This document shows positions 49,083-58,541 of a DNA stretch of 64,000 nt, in pieces. This DNA is from Gammaproteobacteria bacterium (GTDB taxonomy: Bacteria > Pseudomonadota > Gammaproteobacteria > JAJFKO01). The notes under the pieces are model-generated. The model saw only the letters and a program-made list of their open reading frames with translations. It was not told where the DNA came from and made no database searches. A program made the translations under genes and the position numbers. How positions within the stretch are numbered: the stretch's first letter is position 1; the number at the start of each line of letters is the position of its first letter. The stretch is taken from contig JAJFKO010000010.1 in assembly GCA_021773175.1 (NCBI GenBank), positions 62,001-126,000 on the forward strand. The letters are read 5' to 3'.

Positions 49083-49420
49083 CACCATCTTTTAAACATT
49101 ACATAAAACCTTGCCATTGTTAAGACAGAGTTTAATATTGCTTGAATATCAAGTTTATAACCTTCTTACCTATAGATAATTTGCAACATGAACAGCAGTA
49201 TAAATGCACCCGTCAACGCATGTTGAGAACAGCTTGCGATCACTCTTGTTGCTCAAGTCACCTCAATTAAGTTTATTAATAGAAATAAGTAAAACAAAAT
49301 AGTCATTTAATAATATGTTAATTTTTTGGCGGTATCGTTGTGCTTTATTTTTTACCTATACATGGAATGTCAGGAAGGTGAGTTTATAAATCCTAATAGT
49401 GCTTTAGGTAAATATTATGT
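49083..49420. other. 338-bp intergenic, nothing firm recognised
   Basis: This lies between the truncated nucleotidyltransferase and the kinase-like gene. It is AT-rich with no strong dyad, promoter pair or frame that could be supported. Confidence 0.3.
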
Positions 49421-51529
49421 GTGAGAAAAATGTTTCGTCGATATAGAATTGAAGAGAAAGTTCAGAAAACAAAGCAAGCAGGGCAAGTTGATACTGTTGG
49501 TAAAGGTGGCTTTAGTATTGTAAGGCATGTCGAGTATAAGGTGGCTGGCATACGTAAGCCTATTGTGTTGGCGGAGCGCAGCTCTCAAGTAAGGTCTCAT
49601 GCTTATCAAACACAATTGCCAAATATATGGTTAAATTCAATCTTCTTGGCAAGGCATCCTAATATAGTCTTCCCTGAATTTTTTGGTGTTGATGAGTATG
49701 CGTCTACTTATATTCAATTAATGTCATTAGCAGCAAGAAAGTCTTTGGATCAATATCCTCTTGCCATTAGAGATATTCCACATGTTGCAAAGTCAATTTA
49801 TTCCGTCTTAAATTTTTCACATCAGACATTACATGTGGCACATGGCGATGTTAAAACTGGAAATATACTACTAAATAATAAGGGCGTTGTTCAACTCTGT
49901 GACTTTGATGGTTCTATCTCAGAGTATTTCCGAGAAAATAAACGTACTAGATTTACAATGTCATCAGGAAATGCGCCAATTTCTTCTGAAACGTGTCCAG
50001 AGAGTGGTGATTTATACACTGCAGCTAAAAATGCAGATAGATATGGCTTCGGTATTATATTATTTGAGTTATATCGTGGGCCTGGGCTTAACTATGATAC
50101 GAAACTAAGCATCAATTATATGCCAATAGCAACAATGATTGATATCGTGCAGCAATATTATCTTCCAATCTTAGACCTTATTGATAAAAATTCGCAACAG
50201 CGCAAAATGATAGCTGAAAAATTGAAAGAATATATCGCAGCAGCCATAAGATGTGGCCAAGTAAAACTTTCTGTAATGCAAAAAACTATTGTTGATAAAC
50301 TGTCAGACTTTTACGGAGCCGCATATGTTCAATCTAATTTACCAATAGGTTCTTTGGAACATTGCTTGATTGCCGAACAGTATCGACAAAACATTGCTGA
50401 TAATCTTGAGTATGATGCTTTTTGGGATGCGCATCCCGATGCGTGCGCTATTATTAAGGCATTAGTTGTGGATTTTAATCCAGATACCTGTCAAAACGTG
50501 TGGCAGGCACTTGCTACAAGCCCTTTTTTACGCGATGCCAATGTAAACGCAAAGGTCGATACTCATATAGCTTCTGTCCATGCATTAAGTGACGAGCAAG
50601 TTGAGCTTACAATAGATGTCGTCGCTTATCGATTTCAACGCTGGCTAATACCAAAATATTTTGATGACAGTTTTGGCCGGTATTTTTTTGGACAGGAGAA
50701 TGTTTGTAAAAGAACAGGTACCCATTTTCTTGGGACTAAAGCAGAGATGCTCACACATATTAAGGATATTTTGCTTAGCTTGCGAAAACTAACACAACAG
50801 CCAGTTCAAAGTGTAGCACCAGTTGCATCATGTTATAGAACTACATTACGTATTTTAGACGTGTTAGGGGAAGAAAATGAAACTGATCCGATTATGGATG
50901 CAAAGTTTATCTACAAAATCCCATCAGTCAGTCGTTGGCAAAATCTTTGCGCATCACTTGGTAACAATTCTATTTATAGAGATAGATTTCCTGAGCTTAC
51001 AGAAGCCATTCGAAGCTATCAATCAGCAAAGCCAAAAGAGCGTTATGCAAAGGCATATGCCATATATAAATTAATATTAGATATTTTAGCATTAAAACCT
51101 GGAAACTATGGGTTTGTTGAAAAAAAGATGCGGTTTGGTGAGAGATTGTTAAGGAAACTCTATCGTAGAGTCATTCAGGAATTACATTATTTACAAGGGC
51201 ATGTATTAATGCGTCATGTGAACAGAGGCATTGATATTGAAAGATTGCCTCCTGCTTTTAAAAGCAAAAAGGTTGAGCCTGAAGCAAAGCATCGTTTGGT
51301 GTCGGCAAAAACTATTCCTCGAATTGATAGTCTCGAGAATTTGCATGGAGGAGTTAAGGTTTATGATGTCGCCAGAGATAGGAATGGAGAACATGCGTTA
51401 CTTATTGCTCAGCAGAGCAATCTTTGGCTCAGAGTTAATAGTGCTGGTACATCAGGTTATTCCCAAGTGCTAGCTTTGCAACAATCGGCAATCGATCAAG
51501 TTTATGAGATTGCTCGTTGTAAAAGTTAA
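49421..51529 (+). CDS. eukaryotic-like protein kinase domain, non-canonical, with long C-terminal region
   Basis: In this 702-residue protein the N-terminal 230 residues read as a protein kinase: glycine loop GKGGFSIVR (27-35), catalytic loop HGDVKTGNILL (Asp143, Asn148), metal site CDFDG (Asp161), and helix-F-like NADRYGFGIILFELYRG. At the beta-3 position the invariant Lys is Glu52 (IVLAERS), and HRD is HGD, so ATP handling may be atypical or lost. The remaining about 470 residues are helical and unrecognised. The start is GTG at 49421 or ATG at 49430. It is convergent with a J-domain gene 23 bp away. Probably a host-directed or stress kinase; target unknown. Confidence 0.72.
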   Translation: MRKMFRRYRIEEKVQKTKQAGQVDTVGKGGFSIVRHVEYKVAGIRKPIVLAERSSQVRSHAYQTQLPNIWLNSIFLARHPNIVFPEFFGVDEYASTYIQLMSLAARKSLDQYPLAIRDIPHVAKSIYSVLNFSHQTLHVAHGDVKTGNILLNNKGVVQLCDFDGSISEYFRENKRTRFTMSSGNAPISSETCPESGDLYTAAKNADRYGFGIILFELYRGPGLNYDTKLSINYMPIATMIDIVQQYYLPILDLIDKNSQQRKMIAEKLKEYIAAAIRCGQVKLSVMQKTIVDKLSDFYGAAYVQSNLPIGSLEHCLIAEQYRQNIADNLEYDAFWDAHPDACAIIKALVVDFNPDTCQNVWQALATSPFLRDANVNAKVDTHIASVHALSDEQVELTIDVVAYRFQRWLIPKYFDDSFGRYFFGQENVCKRTGTHFLGTKAEMLTHIKDILLSLRKLTQQPVQSVAPVASCYRTTLRILDVLGEENETDPIMDAKFIYKIPSVSRWQNLCASLGNNSIYRDRFPELTEAIRSYQSAKPKERYAKAYAIYKLILDILALKPGNYGFVEKKMRFGERLLRKLYRRVIQELHYLQGHVLMRHVNRGIDIERLPPAFKSKKVEPEAKHRLVSAKTIPRIDSLENLHGGVKVYDVARDRNGEHALLIAQQSNLWLRVNSAGTSGYSQVLALQQSAIDQVYEIARCKS

Positions 51530-51552
51530 TCGAAATTAATTTATAAAGACTA

Positions 51553-52542
51553 TTAAGGTCTTCCAGACCTACCTCTAGGCCTATCAGGTGCGCGTTGACG
51601 AGATTTAGCTTTAAATGCTGCGCTAGTGGGAGTGTTTGGCTTAAATGGGTCTGTTATCCGATGCAATTCGCCATACAGATCTTTCGTGATTTGCTTGCGT
51701 AATGGATGAGAACCCTTAGGCAATTTTGAATTAACGTCTTCGAGAAGTTGTCGCATGCCAGCTTCAGAAGAGGTTGCGCCATTTTCAACAGCTGTTTTCA
51801 CAGTTTGGCGTATGCTAGTAAGATGGAGTGGTGCACCAGAGCGAAGACTTGCAGCTTTGTCATAAGTTGGACTATTTACAAAGCTAACCAAGTCCTCATA
51901 TGCTGTGCCAAGTCTACTACTGACACTTGTTAACGCCATAGGGGCATTTTCAGAAGAGGCTTTTTGCATCGATGGCCCAAAGACTTCTTTATATAAATCT
52001 AAGTGTTCTTCAGGCAAGATAAGTATTAATTCAAATGTGTCGTCGGTACCAGGTATGGCGCGAGGTTGCACTTCAACGCCTTTATAAATCTGTAAACGTT
52101 GATTATATAATCCTGCAACGGTATCACTAAGGTATTTAGTTCCAGACTTAGCATTGAGGACAAATACGTTTTCAGAGTCATCAAAGGTAAATGCTGTTTT
52201 TTTAGATACAGCATGCATTGCTTTAACTACATTAGCTACAGTTTCTGCGGGGCTATCCGTATTGGCTTTTATGTAATCATCAGTTGTCTTTCGGACATCT
52301 TCAGTTTTCAGCAAGTCATATGCATCACCAATCAATTGGAATGCCTCACTATCCCCACCTCTGTCAGGATGAGCACCAGATCGTGCTATTTGGTGATAAG
52401 CTTTTTTAATTTGAATCTGAGTGGCACTCTTCTCAACACCCAATGCTTCATAAGGTGTTTTACCACTATCTAAAATTTCTTGTAGTGCAATTCTGTCAAA
52501 AGCAGGAGGTTTTACTGATTCGTCTGATTTTCCATGAGCCAT
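51553..52542 (-). CDS. J-domain protein of unusual architecture
   Basis: In this 329-residue protein, residues about 28-82 form a J-domain (TPYEALGVEKSATQIQIKKAYHQIARSGAHPDRGG, then AFQLIGDAYDLL), with the HPD motif at 58-60 that stimulates Hsp70 ATPase. It lacks the Gly/Phe, zinc-finger and CTD regions of DnaJ. The rest is unrecognised and ends in a Pro/Arg-rich tail (RQRAPDRPRGRSGRP). It may recruit DnaK or a host Hsp70. It is convergent with the kinase-like gene and downstream of APH and MFS genes on the same strand (61-bp gap). Function is inference from the J-domain. Confidence 0.8.
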   Translation of the reverse strand: MAHGKSDESVKPPAFDRIALQEILDSGKTPYEALGVEKSATQIQIKKAYHQIARSGAHPDRGGDSEAFQLIGDAYDLLKTEDVRKTTDDYIKANTDSPAETVANVVKAMHAVSKKTAFTFDDSENVFVLNAKSGTKYLSDTVAGLYNQRLQIYKGVEVQPRAIPGTDDTFELILILPEEHLDLYKEVFGPSMQKASSENAPMALTSVSSRLGTAYEDLVSFVNSPTYDKAASLRSGAPLHLTSIRQTVKTAVENGATSSEAGMRQLLEDVNSKLPKGSHPLRKQITKDLYGELHRITDPFKPNTPTSAAFKAKSRQRAPDRPRGRSGRP

Positions 52543-52603
52543 TATTTACCCTCAAAAAGTATACAATTTATACAGCTAAGTATAGGCAAAACATGACCTT
52601 TTA

Positions 52604-53617
52604 CTACCTGGGTTGGGTAACAGATTGAAGTATAGAGTAAATTTGAGCATTTAGTATGGGTATGGCGTGAATGGTTTTTTGGGCTTCGTTGAGTCCTAGC
52701 ATCGTAGTATAGCTCTGTGGATCACTACTAAGAATGCGATCAATATTATAAGCAAGCCAGTTCAACCAATCAGCAAATAAACCAGCGATACCCGCTTTGA
52801 TATTGTCGTTATTAAAATTAATGGAGCTGGTTTTTGAATAAACCTTAATGAATTTTGCTAAATATAATTCATTAATAATAAACCTACTATCAATACACCA
52901 GTAAATAGCCGTAACAACCAGATCTTTAACTTGATTAATATACCCCGCGGATTCCCAGTCGATGATATGGCAATTTTGATTTTTATCCCATAATACATTT
53001 TTTGGGTCTAGATCGCGGTGGCTGATAATCAAATTTTCTTGTAATAAAGGTAAGTAGTTATGAAATTGTTGTGTAATATTTATGATGTCAGGAAGAATCG
53101 CATCGAGTTTTCTTCCGACAGAAAGTTTTCGTTGTTGTAACTTGTATAATAAATTTTTCCAGTGCTCAGTCGATGGTATTTCTATTTCAGTCGCAGCAAC
53201 ATTGGCCAATTCAAATTTTGAGTTATGTATAAAGCTTAATACAGCTGCAATTGTGCTTACATGTTCAGAGGTAATATCATCTTGTTTAATTATTTTGCCG
53301 TGAATATATGGAAACACCATAAAGACATCGTTGTCATCAATGAATAAAACATCATCATAACAATATAAGGCTGGAACACTGGGAGTCACGTTTTGTAATA
53401 ATTGAGAGATTTCTTCAGCCGTACGATAGCGTTGCAGACTACTGTTTTTCTCCATAATATCTGGATTAAGTTGTTTAATGATATAAACACCGCGTGTAGT
53501 TTTTAATTGCCAAGCTTGGTGCAGTAGGCCACCACTGACGCTGAGAATTTCTGCAATAGATTTGCCTAGCTGATAAGCTCGGCAAATCTTGTTAATAGTT
53601 TCGTTATTTAAAGACAC
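52604..53617 (-). CDS. APH/choline-kinase-type phosphotransferase
   Basis: This 337-residue protein has the aminoglycoside-phosphotransferase fold: Lys in GVYIIKQLNP (N-lobe), catalytic loop ISHRDLDPKNVLW (Brenner motif with Asp) and metal-binding IIDWESAG. Such enzymes phosphorylate small hydroxylated molecules (aminoglycosides, homoserine, choline, thiamine). Resistance cannot be concluded. It starts 7 bp after the MFS gene, suggesting shared transcription with the pump and a shared substrate class. Confidence 0.85.
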   Translation of the reverse strand: MSLNNETINKICRAYQLGKSIAEILSVSGGLLHQAWQLKTTRGVYIIKQLNPDIMEKNSSLQRYRTAEEISQLLQNVTPSVPALYCYDDVLFIDDNDVFMVFPYIHGKIIKQDDITSEHVSTIAAVLSFIHNSKFELANVAATEIEIPSTEHWKNLLYKLQQRKLSVGRKLDAILPDIINITQQFHNYLPLLQENLIISHRDLDPKNVLWDKNQNCHIIDWESAGYINQVKDLVVTAIYWCIDSRFIINELYLAKFIKVYSKTSSINFNNDNIKAGIAGLFADWLNWLAYNIDRILSSDPQSYTTMLGLNEAQKTIHAIPILNAQIYSILQSVTQPR

Positions 53618-53624
53618 GTTGATG

Positions 53625-55202
53625 CTACGCTTCTACGGCGTCGTCAATATTTTCTTGTGGCATTGAAAAGTCAGGTTTAGGTACCTTAATTAATATGATC
53701 GTCAGTACAACACCAATTACTGCCAGAACAAATGAAATCTTCATACATTGTGACATCGCATGAACAAACGCAGTATGAGTATCATGCATGATATTGGGAA
53801 TCATTGCTTTTGGGAAACTCGTTAACTGTGTTGCACTGTAATGCGTACTTGCCATGAGTTTACTTACTTCATGATTTTGTACTGTTGTTAAATGAAGATG
53901 TTTCGTTGCAAATAGTGAAAATAATTTTAGCTTACCGATAGCAACTAAGATAATAGAACTAAAGATCAAGCCAATAGTATTACCATAACAACCAAACATG
54001 GTAAATGCGCCAGAAGCGGTGCTCAATTCATTTTGATCAACTGTTCGCATCATCGCGGTATTAAGAGCCGGGAAGGCTAAGCCTAATCCTAAGCCTGCAA
54101 ATGCTAAGCCAATCATGGTCATCCAAACCGGTGTATGCAAAGTGGTAAAGGCAAAAATCAAGACAGCGACGGCCGTACCTGCTGCACCCACTGTGATCGG
54201 AATGCGCGCATCCATTGAATCTGCGAATTTGCCGCCGAAATAAGAGAGTATACCAAAGGCGATAGTCATGACTAAAAACACAAAGCCGGTGTCAAAGGCA
54301 CTATAATTCAACGTATTCTGTATATATAAATCGATAATGATCAATACTGCAGCAAAGTTATAGCCCATCGTTACGTAAACTAAAACACAGCCAAGGAAAG
54401 GTTTGTTTTTAAAGAGAGATAAACGTATTAACGGATACTTTCTACGTAGTTGTATAAAGATAAATGCAATTAAGAAAACTGCCGCGACGGCGACTAAACT
54501 TAAAAAATTTATCGATATTATGCTAACGGAACTTAACAAACTCAATGCATAAATGAGACTCATAGATGCAACGGCAAGTAACATCATGCCCATGTAATCC
54601 ATGGGTTCATCAAGAACGCGCTTCGGTTCTTTGGGTGTCACCTTTGTAATGATAAACAGAACAAGTAAGCCTAAGGGAACATTGACATAGAAAATCCAAC
54701 GCCAATCAAGTAAATGTAAAATAACCCCACCTAGCGTTGGACCAATGGCCATGCCTAATGCGAAGGCACCAGATAAAACACCTAAAGCCATACCTTGTTT
54801 GTGTTCAGGAAAAGCGGTAAATACCAGTGAGTAAAGTGACGGAATAAATAGTGCACCGCCTAAGCCTTGTAACATACGACTAATGATGAGCATCCAGTCT
54901 GATGTAGCCATACCAGAAAACATTGAGCCAAGTAAAAAGAATACGGTACCAATGATAAACATGCGGCGTCGCCCAAAAATATCAGCAATACGGCCTGCAG
55001 CTAAAACAAAGGATGCCCAGGTGAGTACATAAGCACTTAATACCCATTGAATAATGGTTAAGCTAGCATGTAATGATTTGGATATATCGACAATCGCAAC
55101 ATTTACCGCAGTATAATCAACTTGCACCATAACAGCGAGAATACAAACGGCAAATAAGATCCACATGGGTCGCGAATTTTCTTTAAATTTAAGAGTTGGC
55201 AT
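53625..55202 (-). CDS. DHA2 (EmrB/QacA) family MFS transporter
   Basis: This 525-residue protein has about 14 hydrophobic helices, typical of DHA2 drug:proton antiporters. Motif A GRIADIFGRRRMF is after helix 2, and motif C region GVLSGAFALGMAIGPTLGGVI marks an antiporter. N-terminal VDYTAVNVAIVDI resembles EmrB. In Gram-negatives it would pair with an EmrA adaptor; the only one in the window is at 5219-6274, far away. The APH-type gene begins 7 bp downstream. The substrate is not predictable. Confidence 0.93.
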   Translation of the reverse strand: MPTLKFKENSRPMWILFAVCILAVMVQVDYTAVNVAIVDISKSLHASLTIIQWVLSAYVLTWASFVLAAGRIADIFGRRRMFIIGTVFFLLGSMFSGMATSDWMLIISRMLQGLGGALFIPSLYSLVFTAFPEHKQGMALGVLSGAFALGMAIGPTLGGVILHLLDWRWIFYVNVPLGLLVLFIITKVTPKEPKRVLDEPMDYMGMMLLAVASMSLIYALSLLSSVSIISINFLSLVAVAAVFLIAFIFIQLRRKYPLIRLSLFKNKPFLGCVLVYVTMGYNFAAVLIIIDLYIQNTLNYSAFDTGFVFLVMTIAFGILSYFGGKFADSMDARIPITVGAAGTAVAVLIFAFTTLHTPVWMTMIGLAFAGLGLGLAFPALNTAMMRTVDQNELSTASGAFTMFGCYGNTIGLIFSSIILVAIGKLKLFSLFATKHLHLTTVQNHEVSKLMASTHYSATQLTSFPKAMIPNIMHDTHTAFVHAMSQCMKISFVLAVIGVVLTIILIKVPKPDFSMPQENIDDAVEA

Positions 55203-55362
55203 GATGATTGCACCTAAGTATAAAATTTAAGCGATTTTACGCTTGCTATACTATTTGTACAACCGTATTTTTACGGATTGTGGATTAATTGTTTATTTCT
55301 CTGTGGCTTAGCTTATCAAGCACTGCAGAAAAGTATATAATTTCGCGGGTCCACACAATTAT

Positions 55363-55520
55363 ACCCGTCACGACTTATTTTTAGGATTTTATCGCATCGG
55401 GATTTTTTACGAGGAGGGTGTTTTAAATCGCAGGTAATAGCCAGGCTATTGACAAGATTTAATGTGCACTCCTCGTAGCAAATAACAGGCGAGAAAACCT
55501 AAAAATGAGTCGTGACGGGT
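55363..55520. repeat. 158-bp giant nested hairpin (family C)
   Basis: ACCCGTCACGACT (55363-55375) and AGTCGTGACGGGT (55508-55520) are perfect outer arms. ATTTTTAGG/CCTAAAAAT, ACGAGGAG/CTCCTCGT and the centre AATAGCC-A-GGCTATT also pair, so the whole segment can fold into one long stem. It fills most of the gap between the MFS gene and the GlsB-like gene, whose RBS follows 10-15 bp later. Confidence 0.8.
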
Positions 55521-55540
55521 TATACATAAGGAAATGAAAA

Positions 55541-55801
55541 ATGTTAGCAACACATGGAATTATCACATTAGTTATTGTCGGCATTATTGCTGGCTGGCTT
55601 GCCGGCTTGATTGTTAAAGGCAGTGGCTTTGGTATTTTTCTCAATATGATCATCGGTGTCATCGGCGCCTTTTTAGGGGGTTATATTTTCTCCCTGCTAG
55701 GTATCATGACAACGGGCATAATTGGCTTAATTATTGCAGCAATCATTGGCGCAATTGTGTTATTACTGATTGTTGGTATTATTCGCAAGATTGTTAAATA
55801 A
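55541..55801 (+). CDS. GlsB/YeaQ/YmgE-family small membrane protein
   Basis: This 86-residue transglycosylase-associated-type membrane protein has three hydrophobic helices with Gly patterns: GIIAGWLAGLIVKGSGFGIF, NMIIGVIGAFLGGYIF and a third around 63-80. The family responds to envelope or general stress in enterics; the biochemical role is unknown. AAGGAA precedes the ATG. It lies just after the family C hairpin, which may affect its expression, and 38 bp upstream of the HMG-CoA synthase gene. Confidence 0.9.
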   Translation: MLATHGIITLVIVGIIAGWLAGLIVKGSGFGIFLNMIIGVIGAFLGGYIFSLLGIMTTGIIGLIIAAIIGAIVLLLIVGIIRKIVK

Positions 55802-55839
55802 CTATAGAATTATTATAAATATAGAAAGAGGATGGGCGG

Positions 55840-57006
55840 ATGTTAGAAGTAGGCATAGATGCAATTAGTTTTAGTTGTTCAAATCATTATCTTGATTTGA
55901 CTCTTCTAGCAGAAGCCCGAGGAATCGATCCTGACAAATTCAATCTTGGCCTAGGTCAATACAAAATTAGTTGTGCAGCACCTGATGAAGATATCATTAC
56001 ATTAGGTGCTGCTGCAGCTGAACGCGTATTAAATTATGTTGATCGCAATGAGATTGATCATGTCTTATTTGCGACGGAAACTGGCATCGATCAATCTAAA
56101 GCTGCGGCAGCCTATATCCACAAATTATTAGAGTTATCGCCACATTGCAGTGTGATTGAACTCAAGCAAGCTTGTTACAGTGGTACTGCGGCGATACAAA
56201 TGGCGGCGGGTATCGTAGCACGTAATCCACGCAGCAAAGTTTTAGTCGTTGCCTCTGATATTTCTCATTATGATTTAGCGACACCTGCTGAATCTTCCCA
56301 AGGAGCTGGCGCTGCTGCTATGATTATTAGCGCCGACCCTCGTGTTTTAATTTTAGATCCTGCTCGTGGCTTCTTTAGTGAAGAGGTTTATGACTTTTGG
56401 CGTCCTAACTACAGTGCGGTTGCTATGATTGATGGTGCTTATTCTGTGGATATGTTTATGAAAGGGCTGGAAATGTCATGGCAACATTATCAACAGCAAA
56501 GTAAAACAAGCTTTGCTGATCATGCATTCTATTGCTACCATACTCCAGTACCACGCCTTGTAGAAAAAGCGCAAATGCGCTTAGCAGAAATTAATGGCGT
56601 TACTTTAGAAAAAGCTGAAATGAAAAAAATGGTGGCGCCAACGTTAGAGTATATTAAAAATATTGGTAACTGCTATACGGCTTCGATGTATATTTCATTG
56701 CTATCACTGCTTAATCATCAAGATAAGCTGGCGGCGAATTCAAGACTTGGTTTTTATAGTTATGGTTCAGGTTGTGCCGCTGAATTTTTTAGTGGACGCC
56801 TACAAGCAAACTACCAAACAATGTTAGAAGCTGATTACTATGCTGATATGCTTGCTAGTCGTAAAGCTATTTCATTCGAGCAATATGAAGAATGGCATGA
56901 ATTTAAATTGCCAGAAGATGGTAGTCAGTTAGTGTTGCCTAAAGCGAGTAACTGTAAATACCGTTTAGCTGAAATTGATGCTCATAAGCGTATTTATGTA
57001 AGCTAA
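55840..57006 (+). CDS. mvaS: bacterial hydroxymethylglutaryl-CoA synthase
   Basis: It condenses acetyl-CoA and acetoacetyl-CoA to HMG-CoA, the entry to the mevalonate pathway for isoprenoids. The 388-residue thiolase-fold enzyme has Glu80 (FATETGIDQSK), Cys112 (ELKQACYSGTAA) and His234 (CYHTPVPRL), equivalent to the E/C/H triad of Staphylococcus MvaS, plus NIGNCYTASMY. GAGGA lies 9 bp before the start. Other pathway genes are not in this window; Coxiella/Legionella relatives also use mevalonate. It is followed by a queuosine transporter 13 bp later. Confidence 0.95.
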   Translation: MLEVGIDAISFSCSNHYLDLTLLAEARGIDPDKFNLGLGQYKISCAAPDEDIITLGAAAAERVLNYVDRNEIDHVLFATETGIDQSKAAAAYIHKLLELSPHCSVIELKQACYSGTAAIQMAAGIVARNPRSKVLVVASDISHYDLATPAESSQGAGAAAMIISADPRVLILDPARGFFSEEVYDFWRPNYSAVAMIDGAYSVDMFMKGLEMSWQHYQQQSKTSFADHAFYCYHTPVPRLVEKAQMRLAEINGVTLEKAEMKKMVAPTLEYIKNIGNCYTASMYISLLSLLNHQDKLAANSRLGFYSYGSGCAAEFFSGRLQANYQTMLEADYYADMLASRKAISFEQYEEWHEFKLPEDGSQLVLPKASNCKYRLAEIDAHKRIYVS

Positions 57007-57019
57007 GGTCTAACTATTC

Positions 57020-57730
57020 GTGAATAAACTACCGCAAAGTTCTTATGTGGAAAAAAATCAAAATAAAGTTTTTATTATATTAGCTGTATTATCTATGCTA
57101 TTTATCGCGGCTATTATCATTTCTGACATCTTAACCTATAAAGTGGTCACCATTTTTGACTGGAGTACGTCATTAGCATTATTTAGTTATCCTTTAAGCT
57201 ATGCAATTATGGATGTGGTTAGTGAGTGTTTTGGACGCAGTGTTGCGGTAGCAATTATTATTGCAGGACTTGTGATTGAATTAATGGCGGATTGTTCATT
57301 AGCCTTTTCTACAACAATAGTTAGTAAATTTGATGTTCACTATCAACATGCTTTCGCAATAGCACTTTCAGGATTAGGAAAGGTTGCTCTAGGTTCTATC
57401 ATTGCGGCGTTGTTAGGTTATCTAGTAAACACAATTATCATGCTATATCTAAAAAAACGTTACCAAGGAAAATACTTCCAAATGCGTTCTATTATTTCAA
57501 CCTTAGTCGGCGAAGCGGTGTTTATTGTTTTGGCTTATACAATTTGGTTTTGGGGAACGGGTATCGGAGAACAAAAAATTATACAAATGATCATGTTTTC
57601 TTTTGTGTTTAAAATATTATTTGCAATTGTGTATAGTTTTATTGGTGCAGAACTATCGAAAAAAGTGAAAAGTTATATGTCAAAAGATCTTTTTGACAGA
57701 GACGAGTCTATAAATTTAATTTCAGTCTGA
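57020..57730 (+). CDS. queuosine precursor transporter (YhhQ/VUT family)
   Basis: This 236-residue inner-membrane protein has about six helices. The family pattern is VVTIFDWSTSLALFSYPLSYAIMDVVSECFG (TKPVT-like loop, then DxxxECFG), followed by GEAVFIVLAYTIWF and the end helix. YhhQ relatives import preQ0/preQ1 or queuine; import would suit a bacterium living inside or on a host. It begins with GTG 13 bp after mvaS, likely in the same transcript. The specific precursor is unknown. Confidence 0.88.
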   Translation: MNKLPQSSYVEKNQNKVFIILAVLSMLFIAAIIISDILTYKVVTIFDWSTSLALFSYPLSYAIMDVVSECFGRSVAVAIIIAGLVIELMADCSLAFSTTIVSKFDVHYQHAFAIALSGLGKVALGSIIAALLGYLVNTIIMLYLKKRYQGKYFQMRSIISTLVGEAVFIVLAYTIWFWGTGIGEQKIIQMIMFSFVFKILFAIVYSFIGAELSKKVKSYMSKDLFDRDESINLISV

Positions 57731-57754
57731 AATTCATTTAAAACAGGAGCTTTT

Positions 57755-58486
57755 ATGCAAAATACAGCGAGTAAACTTCAAGAAATTATAAGGGATTTAG
57801 ATTCTGAGCTTACTTGGCTTTGTCGGACTTATTTTTCAGTAAGCACTCCAAGGTTTGTGCAAGCATTGCAAACTGTACTTAGAAGTCGAGAGATGCTGAA
57901 TTTTATTCAGTATATACGAAATAATAGTCTATTTATGCTAGCAGCATTGCCAACTAGTTTTGTTCGACTCCTCATGGATAATATCACTTTTTTACAAGTT
58001 CAAAATAGAACACTTTTGGAAAACTTATTATATTCAAACATTTCATTGTTACCAGTGAATAGACAAAGAGCGGCTGCTCAGCTTCCAGCTAATAGAGGAG
58101 ATGCAATACTTCAACTAGCTAGCGATCCAGAAATTGGAATATGGTTAGCCGTTAGATTAGCAAGAATTTTTGAACGAATATTACTTCGACATAGAGATAT
58201 TATTGATATTTTATATGTTGATGACATGCCTGATAGAATTTCTCAACGCTTACCTGCTAGAGAGGTTGCATTGCAGCAATATGATGCTATTTTTGAACTG
58301 CTTAACCAAGACTGGCGGTATTTTGTAGCAAGACCTTTGGGATGGTTTGCTGAAAATAAAGGCAAAGTTGTTGGTGGTGTTGTTGCTGGTTTAGGTTTTA
58401 TGTGGTGGGTTTCACGTACAGAAGCTGATGCTACTCCAGCTACACAACCTAATACCACTTTATTAGCAAGAAATCTTTCTAAGTGA
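57755..58486 (+). CDS. orphan protein with C-terminal membrane anchor
   Basis: I do not recognise this 243-residue protein. Residues 1-205 are helical, with Leu/Arg-rich amphipathic stretches. Residues about 207-222 (VVGGVVAGLGFMWWV) form one hydrophobic helix, followed by a short Thr/Pro-rich tail. The topology is that of a tail-anchored protein. There is no signal peptide. It starts 24 bp after the queuosine transporter, so it may share its transcript, but it could be an independent effector-like gene. Confidence 0.55.
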   Translation: MQNTASKLQEIIRDLDSELTWLCRTYFSVSTPRFVQALQTVLRSREMLNFIQYIRNNSLFMLAALPTSFVRLLMDNITFLQVQNRTLLENLLYSNISLLPVNRQRAAAQLPANRGDAILQLASDPEIGIWLAVRLARIFERILLRHRDIIDILYVDDMPDRISQRLPAREVALQQYDAIFELLNQDWRYFVARPLGWFAENKGKVVGGVVAGLGFMWWVSRTEADATPATQPNTTLLARNLSK

Positions 58487-58541
58487 TATCCCAAAAGATT
58501 GTCTTATCATTCTGAGATGGCGTTCGATATGCATTGAAGAA

